NCBI GenBank assembly: GCA_947176915.1
Contig: CAMWSM010000014.1
Coordinates: 1-48,841, forward strand
DNA length: 48,841 nt
Reading direction: 5' to 3'
Origin: an uncultured Porphyromonadaceae bacterium
Lineage (GTDB): Bacteria; Bacteroidota; Bacteroidia; Bacteroidales; Muribaculaceae
Shown here: piece by piece, positions 18,618 to 26,511 of the stretch
Numbering within the stretch: the first letter of the stretch is position 1
Layout: every line of letters begins with the position of its first letter
Program-made: the position numbers and the translations under genes
The notes under the pieces: generated by a model
Seen by the model: only the letters and a program-made list of their open reading frames with translations
The model's database searches: none
Told to the model about the DNA's origin: nothing

Positions 18618-19820
18618 CTATGGTATTTCCGGAATTGGGATTGACAGAACGTCAATGTGCAAGTCTGCGCCTCGGCAAAGTTCCGTAGAAGTCTCTCCGA
18701 GCCAACCGCAATATTGGTTTACTCCGGTATACACCCGGATAAAGTCAACACCGGGAAGATTGACAGGATTCCCGCTGTTATCGACAGCCCAGTCTATTTT
18801 GAAACTATTTAGATCAGGATAGTCATTCGGATGATTATCAACATATCCCCAGTCATAGCAATATAATATATAATATCTCCCGTTCCCACTGGTGTCGACG
18901 GCATTGGATGGCAGACACGTTCCCTTGAAGATTAATTCGTCAGCATCATTCCATTGAGGCCAATAACTTTGGTCGTGGAAAATATTTTTAGGCAGAAAAC
19001 TGTCAATACCTTCTGAATCATGCCAAGGGATATACTCCACATCGGTCAGGAAGCCGCTCTCATCGCCTACGGGACTGTGTGCTTCCTCAGGATGCTTATA
19101 ACTGACCGTATAATTATGTTTAGTTGATTTGTCATAGAAAGCACTTCCGGCAAGTTCATACCATTCATCATCAGGAATTCCGTTGCAATTCTCATCATAG
19201 CTCACCATAACAATCCCCGGTTCGGCTGAGCCCCCCTTTCTTGTCGGATCTGTCAGTTCATAAAATGAATTGCCCCATATTCGGAAATCATACTCACCGG
19301 GAACATTTATCACCGTATGGTCAAATCCGAATGTAACAAAACCACCGTAACCACCGAGAGTTATCATTATATCATTGGTGCCGGATATTGATTCTTCCGC
19401 TTTTTTAAGAATATCAGCATACGTATCCCCCTCTTCATATCTCGGCATTTCATTAACAAACTGGCCGGGAGCGGGACAATATTCATAAACCCTCGAAATA
19501 TAAGGACTATACTCCACCTCCTCATGAAGCACGTTTACCGTGAAATCAAAATGATATGGGGTCTGCTCATCGATTATTTCAAAAGTCAGATTATACGTTC
19601 CCTCCTCCTGAGCAAGAAAAATATAACTGCGCTCAGTCGAGACCGGTTCCCCATTGATTCTCCATAGATATCTTTCCCCAGTCAATGCGGATTGCAAGGG
19701 CAATTTCGACATGCGGGGTATGTAGTATATGTCATCAATCCCCAGATTTACCATAGGTATTTCCGAAGAGCAACTGACGAGTGGCAGCAAACCTATATAA
19801 ATCAATGTTTTCTTATTCAT
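18618..19820 (-). CDS. Surface lipoprotein with PKD-like domain of the cobalamin locus
   Basis: This 400-aa protein has a short lipoprotein signal ending LVSC (Cys17). An Ig/PKD-like domain covers about 25-115 (YLWRINGEPVSTERSYIFLA, GTYNLTFEI). A second domain contains GGYGGFVTFGFDHTVINVPG, then SAEPGIVMVSYDENCNGIPD and WYELAGS. The C-terminus reads DFIRVYTGVNQYCGWLGETSTE. Proteins of this type, usually annotated as cell surface or PKD-domain proteins, recur beside btuB/btuG in Bacteroidetes. It may be a functional counterpart of BtuH, the second known class of B12-binding surface lipoprotein, but I cannot confirm homology. It overlaps the BtuG-like gene by 8 nt, so it is translationally coupled. 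Confidence 0.75.
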   Translation of the reverse strand: MNKKTLIYIGLLPLVSCSSEIPMVNLGIDDIYYIPRMSKLPLQSALTGERYLWRINGEPVSTERSYIFLAQEEGTYNLTFEIIDEQTPYHFDFTVNVLHEEVEYSPYISRVYEYCPAPGQFVNEMPRYEEGDTYADILKKAEESISGTNDIMITLGGYGGFVTFGFDHTVINVPGEYDFRIWGNSFYELTDPTRKGGSAEPGIVMVSYDENCNGIPDDEWYELAGSAFYDKSTKHNYTVSYKHPEEAHSPVGDESGFLTDVEYIPWHDSEGIDSFLPKNIFHDQSYWPQWNDADELIFKGTCLPSNAVDTSGNGRYYILYCYDWGYVDNHPNDYPDLNSFKIDWAVDNSGNPVNLPGVDFIRVYTGVNQYCGWLGETSTELCRGADLHIDVLSIPIPEIP

Positions 19821-20970
19821 TTTTCAAGAATGTTATGTGTGCGGGTATATCCCCTGTACGGACACTCCATTTCTTATGTCCGTCAGGAGTGAAGCAGTAG
19901 AGGGTCCCGGAGGAAACATAGTTCTTTGCGTCGGTTACAAAAATATCTCCGGTCGCAGGGTGAACTGCGATCCCATAAGGAATGGTGATATCTTTCTCGC
20001 TGCCGTCCGTAATGAAGTTGTCAGATATGATCTCTTTTGTGCGTATGTCAATGACTCCGTAAGTTATTGAATTGGAAGCAGTATAATTGTTCCATTCCGT
20101 GGCGTAATAGAACATTTTATCACCATAAAACGCCATATTAGAGCATGCCACAGGAATGGTGTCTGTCACTACCATTTGATTGAATCCCGGTTTCTTTTGC
20201 AACACATATAATCGTGAGGGACGAGACTGATAATCTCCACGTGATGTAACCCATAATTTATTGTATTTATCTTTCTTCAGGCGATGGAGATTTATACCGA
20301 CCGGAATCTGTTGAACTTGCTTGAAATCAACCATCTGGATAACAGATACAGTATTGTCGTAATCCGGGGCTCTGTATCCTCCCGAGTTAGCGACATACAT
20401 ATAGTCGTCCACAATTTCCATCTCTTCGGGTTGATAGCCTACGGAAACTTTCCGCGTAACAGCAAGAGAAAGTGTGTCTACCTCATATACCGCCCCTTTT
20501 GGAGCGTTGGGATCTATCAGTACGGGGCCGACGTATGAGCTGACGTAGGCTTTGCTACGATGAAACCTTACATAACGGCAGTTGGGAATGTCAATCTGTC
20601 CGAGCCGGAGGCCTGAACGGGAATCCAATACTTCAACCTTATGAGAGCAGTTCACCACAACATATAGTTTACTGCCGTATATCCCTATGTCATTCCCGAC
20701 ATCCCCGAGCTCTTTTATGACATTAGGGTTTTTCTCTGCATAAAAATTTCTGGAATATAACCCGGTGTGATAATCATAGAAATCAAGGGTGCATTTATTG
20801 GAACCCATATTTCCTTCATTGACGAGGTAAAAACCACGAATACCCCCCTCGCGTGTTTCATCTCCGATTATTTCGTACTCTGTGGGCACCACAAGCTCAT
20901 CCTCTCTGCAACCTACGGCAATCAACGTCAGAAGCAGAGAAAAATATAGGGAAAAACGTCCGGTGTTCAT
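19813..20970 (-). CDS. btuG: BtuG-like B12-binding beta-propeller surface lipoprotein
   Basis: This 385-aa protein has a lipobox AVGC (Cys21) followed by REDE, an acidic stretch like the Bacteroidetes surface-export signal. The mature part is a YncE/DUF5074-type propeller (GFYLVNEGNMGSNKCTLDFYDY, then repeated strands such as LYVVVNCSHKVEVLDSRSG and GDIFVTDAKNYVSSGTLY). In Bacteroides thetaiotaomicron BtuG is such a propeller, binds cobalamin with extreme affinity and caps the BtuB receptor. Here the start overlaps the btuB stop by 4 nt and a cobalamin riboswitch controls the operon, which strongly supports this role. Individual cobalamin-contact residues cannot be judged by eye. Confidence 0.85.
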   Translation of the reverse strand: MNTGRFSLYFSLLLTLIAVGCREDELVVPTEYEIIGDETREGGIRGFYLVNEGNMGSNKCTLDFYDYHTGLYSRNFYAEKNPNVIKELGDVGNDIGIYGSKLYVVVNCSHKVEVLDSRSGLRLGQIDIPNCRYVRFHRSKAYVSSYVGPVLIDPNAPKGAVYEVDTLSLAVTRKVSVGYQPEEMEIVDDYMYVANSGGYRAPDYDNTVSVIQMVDFKQVQQIPVGINLHRLKKDKYNKLWVTSRGDYQSRPSRLYVLQKKPGFNQMVVTDTIPVACSNMAFYGDKMFYYATEWNNYTASNSITYGVIDIRTKEIISDNFITDGSEKDITIPYGIAVHPATGDIFVTDAKNYVSSGTLYCFTPDGHKKWSVRTGDIPAHITFLKNE

Positions 20971-22961
20971 ATTTCTACTGTTATGGTAAATCTATAGTTG
21001 CGTTTTGGCATAGGGTAGTTGAGTATGACGTCATAATCCTGACTGAGAAGATTATTGACCTCTATCAACCCTCGTAAGGAGACTTTGCCTAATTGGAAAT
21101 CCTTACTTAATGACAAGTCGGAGGTATACCACGGCTGTGTATAATTATATCTTATATTCTCCTGCTGGTTATATCTTTCGCCGACGTATATCCAGGAATA
21201 ATTAAGTCCCCATCCTCGCCATTGTGCATTTACCACAGCCGATCCCGAATGTCGCGGTATATAGGGAATCTGATCGCGGTAATAATTGTCGGCAGGATTG
21301 GTTATGTCGATAGCTCTCTGAAAGGTATATTGTCCGCGTAAGGTCAGAATTATATCTTTATATGGATTGATCGTCAGAAGTCCGGTCAAGTCAATGCCTC
21401 GTATGTCTACAAGTCCGAGATTAAGCATGGTCCAGCGGAACTGCTGACCCTTGGGATAAGCGACAATCTTATCCTTGACACGGTTGTAATAAGCATCTGC
21501 ACTTATGCGGGCTGCCGATATAAAAGCTGAAGAATGATGGTCATAAAGGAGTCCGACATTATATTGAGTGACGCGTTCCGGTGAAAGTTTTGAATTGCCC
21601 ATATCAGCATAATACAGGTCATTAAACGTAGGCATCCTGAAAGATTGCTTGTAGAAAATACGTATGGAAAAATCTTTATTGCGTAGAGGATAGCCGTTCA
21701 TGAATACCGCCGGTGAAAACACATTCTTGTCTGAGGGTGCCTGCTGCCCCTTTATTCTGTCGTGAATATTGATGCCTAACGCGCTCCCTTGTATTTTGAA
21801 TCTGTCAAGGTTAAGAGCCGTTGCGACAGACAGGTATTGTGAAATCCGGTCAGGTTTTACAAACCCATACATATCCGCATCAAGTGTGTTCCATAAAAAG
21901 TCGTAACTACCGGAAATAGACCAGCTTTCATTTATCTGCAATTCATTTGCCGTAGAAAAATATATTTCCTTTTGCCTGTAAAGATTATCTATTTTTACCT
22001 GTTTATCATCATTATTGACATAATGAGTCCGATAGAATGCGTATTTTATATTATTTAAAGTTGTGAATTTTCCAAAATACCCCGTATAGCGTCCTTGTAT
22101 AAATGAATTGGTGTCCCATATCCTTTCTCCACGGCGCCATACGTTATTCACAATTGCACCGGGCACTCCACGCTCGGAATTATAATTATAAGCCTTGAAT
22201 GTCCATGACCCCGACTGCAAACCACCGTGAGTGTTAAGTTCAATTCTTGTTGCATTGATATCTCCGTTTTGACGCACGGCTGTGGTGTCGTATGCCAGTT
22301 CTCCTGCCGGATTCACGCGTCGGTAACGGAATTTGTATTTTCCACTTGAGTTTACCCATTCCGCACTTAATGATGCTGAGATTCTTTCGCTAAGTTTAAG
22401 TTCAACCAATGCGGAGGGATTCAATAAATCAAACGATCCGGCTCTCAAAGTTGCTCGTGCATGATAGGTTTCTCCATCATCAAAAAAAGGTGTGCGCGTA
22501 CGCATATATATTGTGCCGGCTGAACCGAAATCTTTTGCCGGCTGAAGAATTTCACTTTTCTGACCATTATAAAGGGAGAGAGCCTCAATATTATCAAGGG
22601 AAAACTGTCCGAGATCTATTTGTCCGTTCTGCGCGTTTCCAAGCTCCACTCCATCGTAAACCACGCCGGTATGGTTTGTCCCCATGGAGCGTATATTCAC
22701 GGTCTTAATGCCCCCGACACCGCCGTAATCCTTCACCTGCACACCTGAGAAATAACGTAAGGCATCAGCCACACTATTGCTGTTAAGCCTGTTCAGCTCC
22801 TCTCCGCTCAGAGTCTGTACAGGAATTATATCTCGATTGGGGAGGTGGGCAGTGACAATAACTTCCTTAAGGGTATGTGTGGAGTCCACTTTCTCTTCAG
22901 CTTTACTCACACCCGGAATGAAGCTGAAAGCGACAATGGAAAGAATTAATCGGTTTACCAT
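20967..22961 (-). CDS. btuB: TonB-dependent cobalamin receptor
   Basis: This 664-aa outer-membrane receptor imports cobalamin with TonB energy. A signal peptide (1-21) is followed by the TonB-box-like LKEVIVTAH at 31-39. The plug domain (about 40-155) contains SVADALRYFSGVQVKDYGG and TVNIRSMGTNHTGVVYDG. The rest is an amphipathic barrel ending in an alternating strand, YRFTITVEI. A carboxypeptidase-like N-terminal extension typical of SusC proteins is absent, which fits a micronutrient receptor. It is the first gene after the cobalamin riboswitch and overlaps the BtuG-like gene, giving a clear substrate. No btuC/D/F inner-membrane transporter is present in the window. Confidence 0.92.
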   Translation of the reverse strand: MVNRLILSIVAFSFIPGVSKAEEKVDSTHTLKEVIVTAHLPNRDIIPVQTLSGEELNRLNSNSVADALRYFSGVQVKDYGGVGGIKTVNIRSMGTNHTGVVYDGVELGNAQNGQIDLGQFSLDNIEALSLYNGQKSEILQPAKDFGSAGTIYMRTRTPFFDDGETYHARATLRAGSFDLLNPSALVELKLSERISASLSAEWVNSSGKYKFRYRRVNPAGELAYDTTAVRQNGDINATRIELNTHGGLQSGSWTFKAYNYNSERGVPGAIVNNVWRRGERIWDTNSFIQGRYTGYFGKFTTLNNIKYAFYRTHYVNNDDKQVKIDNLYRQKEIYFSTANELQINESWSISGSYDFLWNTLDADMYGFVKPDRISQYLSVATALNLDRFKIQGSALGINIHDRIKGQQAPSDKNVFSPAVFMNGYPLRNKDFSIRIFYKQSFRMPTFNDLYYADMGNSKLSPERVTQYNVGLLYDHHSSAFISAARISADAYYNRVKDKIVAYPKGQQFRWTMLNLGLVDIRGIDLTGLLTINPYKDIILTLRGQYTFQRAIDITNPADNYYRDQIPYIPRHSGSAVVNAQWRGWGLNYSWIYVGERYNQQENIRYNYTQPWYTSDLSLSKDFQLGKVSLRGLIEVNNLLSQDYDVILNYPMPKRNYRFTITVEI

Positions 22962-22980
22962 TGATTTAACAGATTACAAT

Positions 22981-23027
22981 AAAAAAATAACCCGCAGAGA
23001 TACCGGCAATGGGTAAATCAACGGGTT
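22981..23027 (-). terminator. Probable riboswitch-controlled terminator before btuB
   Basis: On the minus strand AACCCG pairs with CGGGTT. An inner TACC/GGTA helix lies in the loop, and A then TTTTTTT follows directly, about 20 nt before the btuB start codon. Its place between the aptamer and the receptor gene fits an expression platform acting by premature termination. The closing helix is only 6 bp. Confidence 0.6.
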
Positions 23028-23130
23028 AAAGGTTTTTATGTAATCAGTAAACCGATACAGACAAAATATGCCAACCAATTACGGTTGTCAATAAGTCATA
23101 CCCATAATCCCGTGGGTGCTTTATATGTCT

Positions 23131-23335
23131 GAAAGGCAGGTCTTCTGACTTATCCCGGTTCTATCGCGCCTTCCCGGTCCTTAAACGACCAGTGGCAGGT
23201 TGCGAAAACCTTCTGCTTTTTGAAGATGAATATCCTCAGAAAAGCGGGAATTACAGCAGCGGGTACTGTTGAGGAATCACACCTCATTCCCTTTTAATGC
23301 TCCTGAATGTCTCCACTCTTGGATGACAGAGCAAC
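23131..23335 (-). ncRNA. Cobalamin riboswitch
   Basis: On the minus strand the aptamer shows the landmarks of the class in order. These are GGGAATGAGGTGTGATTCC, a segment ending in CCGCTGCTGTAA, the B12-box GCCACTGG (complement of 23190-23196), GGGAAGGCG, and the closing AAGTCAGAAGACCTGCC. This is the adenosylcobalamin-type long form. It leads directly to btuB and presumably represses the operon when cobalamin is plentiful. Confidence 0.95.
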
Positions 23336-23346
23336 CATTTCAATCG

Positions 23347-23377
23347 CAAAGTTATAAAAAATTTCCTTAAAAACCAA
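23347..23377 (-). promoter_or_regulatory. Promoter of the cobalamin operon
   Basis: On the minus strand TTTG (23374-23377) is followed after 19 nt by TAACTTTG (23347-23354), an exact Bacteroidetes promoter match. Transcription would begin a few nucleotides before the riboswitch aptamer. Confidence 0.8.
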
Positions 23378-23420
23378 ATTCCACCATATTTTTAGTTACA
23401 GGTGAGAAAAGAGATTTCTT

Positions 23421-24020
23421 TCAGGGGATGTCCAGAAAACGATGGGTTTGAACCGATAATGTCCAGCGAGGATTACCAAGAACTCTTTCTATCGTCCTTC
23501 CTCTATTTTTACTGCATATAGAGGGGTCTTCCACATAACATGGCTGCAGATAGAATCTTGTAGAGGAATCAACACCCGGAAGATTAAAATATCCATCCAG
23601 GCTCTGACCTATGTCGACTACCTTCAGCTCATTGATATGAGAGACACGTAATTCATAATCCCCGCCACCCTCTACTCCGAATTTCGGTGAAACCGTAACC
23701 CAGTCTATTCCATTCGGAAGAGGATTAGAGCCATTTGTCTCTATGGCGATTTTCTTTCCGGTAGCAGCCTTAAGGAAGGTTATGAAAGGATAATCAATCC
23801 ATAAAGAGGGTTCTCCTCCTGTCAAAATTATCCATTCCGCAGGATATTTATTAACCTCAGCCGCTATCTCCCTCTCATTCATCATCACCCCGTCTGAATG
23901 GTCCGTATCGCAAAACGAACATTTCAGATTGCATCCTGAGAATCTAATGAAGACGGAGGGAACGCCGGTGTGATAACCCTCTCCTTGAAGTGAATAGAAA
24001 ATTTCGTTAATCTTTTTCAT
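23421..24020 (-). CDS. queE: 7-carboxy-7-deazaguanine synthase
   Basis: This radical-SAM enzyme converts 6-carboxytetrahydropterin to 7-carboxy-7-deazaguanine in queuosine precursor synthesis. It is 199 aa from the ATG that begins MKKINEIFYSLQGEG. A longer reading frame upstream runs into queD and is not credible. The cluster-binding motif C30-NLK-C34-SF-C37 is intact, GGEPSLW is the SAM-side glycine motif, and ETNGS follows. The start overlaps the end of queD by 14 nt. It is the last gene of the operon and transcription would run towards the cobalamin promoter region. Confidence 0.93.
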   Translation of the reverse strand: MKKINEIFYSLQGEGYHTGVPSVFIRFSGCNLKCSFCDTDHSDGVMMNEREIAAEVNKYPAEWIILTGGEPSLWIDYPFITFLKAATGKKIAIETNGSNPLPNGIDWVTVSPKFGVEGGGDYELRVSHINELKVVDIGQSLDGYFNLPGVDSSTRFYLQPCYVEDPSICSKNRGRTIERVLGNPRWTLSVQTHRFLDIP

Positions 24021-24339
24021 ATATGGCGATATTACCCTCGCTTTCCTGAACCTCACACCTCCAGCAGTTTGGAACTGTGTCGACAATCCATTTAGCTATA
24101 TTCTCAGCCGTAGGATTGCCGGGAACCACATCATTGATGACTGCATGATCAAGACGCTCCATAACCGCTTCCTTGATGTGGGTGAAATCAACCACCATTC
24201 CCTCTTCATTGAGAACCTTTGACCTGCACTCCACAGTTATTATCCAGTTATGCCCGTGAAGATTCGTGCATTTACTCGGATAGGACAATTCGAGCCGATG
24301 CGCAGCGCTAATTTCAAATTTTTTTCTTACGTAATACAT
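24007..24339 (-). CDS. queD: 6-carboxy-5,6,7,8-tetrahydropterin synthase
   Basis: This 110-aa member of the PTPS/QueD family converts dihydroneopterin triphosphate to carboxytetrahydropterin. Zinc ligands His14, His28 and His30 (CTNLHGHN) and the catalytic Cys24 are present. VVDFTHIK, LDHAVIND and NPTAENIA are the other family signatures. The protein is at the short end of the family but seems complete. It lies 11 nt after queC and overlaps queE by 14 nt. Confidence 0.93.
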   Translation of the reverse strand: MYYVRKKFEISAAHRLELSYPSKCTNLHGHNWIITVECRSKVLNEEGMVVDFTHIKEAVMERLDHAVINDVVPGNPTAENIAKWIVDTVPNCWRCEVQESEGNIAIYEKD

Positions 24340-24350
24340 AACTCCTTAAT

Positions 24351-25010
24351 TCATTCCTCCTCATAGATTGTAGGGTCGTCGATGCCGGCTAACGCCATAG
24401 CCTCACGGCGTTCAACGCATGTGCCGCATTTTCCACAATGTTTCTCTCTACCCTTGTAGCATGAATAAGTGTGGGAATAATCTACACCGAGTCGTTTCCC
24501 AATCGCGGCGATATCTCCTTTTGTAATATTAGTGAATGCTCCTTCAAGTGTTATTCCGTCGTATGTGCCGAATTTCATGGCATCACTCATAGCGCGGACA
24601 AATTCCGGACGGCAATCCGGATATATGGAATGATCGCCCCCATGATTCGCCATTATGACATGTTTTAGTCCACGGCTCTCAGCAAGTCCGCAGGCAACTG
24701 ACAGCATAACGCCATTACGGAAAGGCACCACAGTCGACTTCATATTCTCATCATCATAGTTTCCTTCAGGAATGCTGTCTGCCCCCTCAAGCAGGGAGCT
24801 TTTAAAAAACTTTCCCATAAATTCAAGAGGGATAACCAGATGCTCTATGCCAAGAAGATTACACTGATAGCATGCGCATTCTATCTCCCTTGCATTATGA
24901 TTCGATCCGTAGTCGAAACTGACAGCTAACGCTATATTATCTTTCTTGTAATGAAGCAAGGTTACACTATCCATTCCTCCGGAGAGGATAATTACTGAAT
25001 CTTTAGCCAT
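24351..25010 (-). CDS. queC: 7-cyano-7-deazaguanine (preQ0) synthase
   Basis: This 219-aa ATP-dependent enzyme makes preQ0 from carboxydeazaguanine and ammonia. The PP-loop SGGMDS is at residues 10-15, and FDYGSNHNAREIECA follows. The C-terminal zinc site has Cys184, Cys192, Cys195 and Cys198 (CYKGREKHCGKCGTC). VVPFRNGVMLSVA is also conserved. It is 6 nt from queF and 11 nt from queD, so the four que genes form one transcript. Confidence 0.95.
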   Translation of the reverse strand: MAKDSVIILSGGMDSVTLLHYKKDNIALAVSFDYGSNHNAREIECACYQCNLLGIEHLVIPLEFMGKFFKSSLLEGADSIPEGNYDDENMKSTVVPFRNGVMLSVACGLAESRGLKHVIMANHGGDHSIYPDCRPEFVRAMSDAMKFGTYDGITLEGAFTNITKGDIAAIGKRLGVDYSHTYSCYKGREKHCGKCGTCVERREAMALAGIDDPTIYEEE

Positions 25011-25016
25011 AATAGT

Positions 25017-25487
25017 TTATTTCTTTAAGTCAAGAGCCCATTCCCGACGGCGAGCAACAAGTTCCCTATGCTCGGCGTCCCCCATATTTGCAAAAGGATT
25101 TATAGAAATGCCACCGCGAGGCATAAATAATCCCCTGACCTCGATATATCGGGGATTCATCAGATGCCACAGATCTTTCATTATGATATTGACACAATCT
25201 TCATGAAAATCCCCGTGATTTCTGAAACTGAATAAATAAAGTTTAAGGCTCTTGCTCTCAACCATTAACCGGCGGGGAATATAGGAGATGTAGATATGTC
25301 CGAAATCAGGCTGTCCGGTTTTAGGACATAAGGTAGTGAATTCAGGACAATCAAAATTCACTACATACTCATTTTCGGGATGCTTGTTCTCAAACGTCTC
25401 AAGCATCTGAGGAGCATAATCCGTAGGATAGGCTACCCCCTGGCAGCCTAATAGCGTAACGCCTTCAAGTTCTTTTTCGTTTCTCAT
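25017..25487 (-). CDS. queF: NADPH-dependent preQ0 reductase
   Basis: This 156-aa YkvM-type (unimodular) reductase turns preQ0 into preQ1. The nucleophile Cys54 and Asp61 sit in [14 protein letters not shown]. The QueF signature [21 protein letters not shown] starts at 77. It is the first gene of the que operon; a strong promoter lies about 115 nt upstream with a structured leader between. With queC, queD and queE the full GTP-to-preQ1 branch is present except for FolE. Confidence 0.96.
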   Translation of the reverse strand: MRNEKELEGVTLLGCQGVAYPTDYAPQMLETFENKHPENEYVVNFDCPEFTTLCPKTGQPDFGHIYISYIPRRLMVESKSLKLYLFSFRNHGDFHEDCVNIIMKDLWHLMNPRYIEVRGLFMPRGGISINPFANMGDAEHRELVARRREWALDLKK

Positions 25488-25499
25488 AATAGATATATA

Positions 25500-25600
25500 T
25501 GAAATTTTTGATTCAGGGAGCTGCCACCATCCCTGAACCGATGCACAATGTACGTCAGGAGCCTTCCGATTATATCGGAGATGACCCGGAAAACGTGTTT
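25500..25600 (-). promoter_or_regulatory. Structured leader of the que operon
   Basis: Between the promoter and queF the minus-strand RNA can form at least two hairpins. TCCGAT pairs with ATCGGA around ATA. Nearer queF, TTCAGGG pairs with CCCTGAA around a 12-nt loop. An A-rich stretch and then the queF start follow. I do not see the preQ1-I core (short hairpin plus A-rich pseudoknot tail in its usual form), so it may be an unrecognised preQ1-responsive or other leader RNA. Confidence 0.4.
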
Positions 25601-25605
25601 CAGTG

Positions 25606-25636
25606 CAAATATAAAATATTTTTTACTTTTCTCAAA
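25606..25636 (-). promoter_or_regulatory. Promoter of the que operon
   Basis: On the minus strand TTTG (25633-25636) is 19 nt before TATATTTG (25606-25613), an exact consensus match. Confidence 0.75.
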
Positions 25637-25737
25637 ATAAAAATACTTTTTTTGAAACGAAAGCAACGAGCCTGTCCACATCCTTAAAAAATTCATGAGA
25701 ATGACGGGAGGCCAACATAACTCTTTAATGGGAATGC

Positions 25738-25768
25738 TTTGTTGTGTCAATTATAATTCCTAACTTTA
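25738..25768 (+). promoter_or_regulatory. Promoter of the 147-codon coiled-coil gene
   Basis: TTTG (25738-25741) is followed after 19 nt by TAACTTTA (25761-25768), one base off consensus, about 45 nt before the start codon. The divergent que promoter is 100 bp away; no gene lies between. Confidence 0.65.
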
Positions 25769-25816
25769 CATTACTAAAGTCAAAAAACACCGGAAACCAA
25801 CCAATATTAAGACATA

Positions 25817-26260
25817 ATGAAGAAAACAGAGACAATCGCTCTTTATAAAGAGGCATTCCTTGCAGGAAAACCGGAAGATGTCCGGAGAAAATTTGAAGAA
25901 AAAGATGTGGAAAAACAATATTCCTCTATTATAGCATGGCGCAGACGCCAGCGTAAATCTTCCGTGGATGCCCCTGAGGAGGAAAAAATGGAAAAGCAAC
26001 CTTTAACTCCAACCTCTATTCTTGAGTCATTGCGTGAAATCAAAAATACTATTCCAACCTTCGATGAACTCCCCCATGAAATGAGAGATCAATTGTTGAG
26101 TGTATTAGGAGAAATCACCTCTGACATTCATAATTTCGACAGGATAAAGAAGAGTCAACTTCTCAGCAAACTCGAATCCGAACAGGAGGAGATTAACCGT
26201 CAGCGTGATACCCTGCAACAACGCATTGACTCGCTTCGTCAGGAATTAAGCTGGCAATAG
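25817..26260 (+). CDS. Small coiled-coil protein, unknown function
   Basis: This 147-aa protein has no signal peptide and I do not recognise its family. It has a basic N-terminal part (about 1-50, AWRRRQRKSS), a Pro/Thr-containing linker (PLTPTSILESL) and a helical middle. A strong C-terminal coiled coil (about 115-145) is rich in Gln, Glu and Leu (EEINRQRDTLQQRIDSLRQEL). A DNA- or RNA-associated structural role would fit the basic head, but that is a guess. It is a single gene with its own promoter. The terminator at 26421-26452 lies about 160 nt downstream, leaving room for a small RNA or a long 3' end. Confidence 0.7.
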   Translation: MKKTETIALYKEAFLAGKPEDVRRKFEEKDVEKQYSSIIAWRRRQRKSSVDAPEEEKMEKQPLTPTSILESLREIKNTIPTFDELPHEMRDQLLSVLGEITSDIHNFDRIKKSQLLSKLESEQEEINRQRDTLQQRIDSLRQELSWQ

Positions 26261-26395
26261 GTCAACTTGATCTTTCAGTCAAGCAAAAGTTAATAGATGT
26301 TAAATATAATCTTATCTACAAACTTTTCACAACTATTTTTAGTTATAGATAATGAAAAGAAAGAAGATAGATTTTTGTTCATTAAGTTTAAGCAC

Positions 26396-26416
26396 TAACA
26401 GAATCATATTCTGTTA
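26396..26416. repeat. 9-bp inverted repeat
   Basis: TAACAGAAT and ATTCTGTTA are separated by CAT. It sits five bases before the terminator that follows the coiled-coil gene and may be part of a 3' RNA structure or a protein-binding palindrome. Confidence 0.5.
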
Positions 26417-26420
26417 ACAA

Positions 26421-26452
26421 AAGGAGTTGCTCGGGAGAGTTGCTCTTTTTTG
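26421..26452 (+). terminator. Terminator with symmetrical GAG-TTG-CTC arms
   Basis: AAAAGGAG pairs with CTCTTTTT (one G-U), then an internal TTG/TTG loop, then CTC/GAG around GGGA. The stem runs into a T-run. It lies between the coiled-coil gene and the convergent LptF/G gene. Confidence 0.65.
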
Positions 26453-26511
26453 TTTTTATAAATAAGTTTCTTCAAACTTATGCTTTCTTTGCTACCGGCT
26501 ATCTCGAAAAA

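Noticed and set aside
23095..23340. tRNA or other structural RNA near the que/btu boundary
   Set aside because: The folded region matches the cobalamin riboswitch landmarks in order, which accounts for it.
25499..25687. Plus-strand open frame in the que leader region
   Set aside because: It overlaps the promoter and hairpins of the divergent que operon and has no protein-like features.
25484..25750. Minus-strand open frame of 88 codons upstream of queF
   Set aside because: It runs across the que promoter and leader, is AT-biased and has no plausible domain; the leader explanation fits better.
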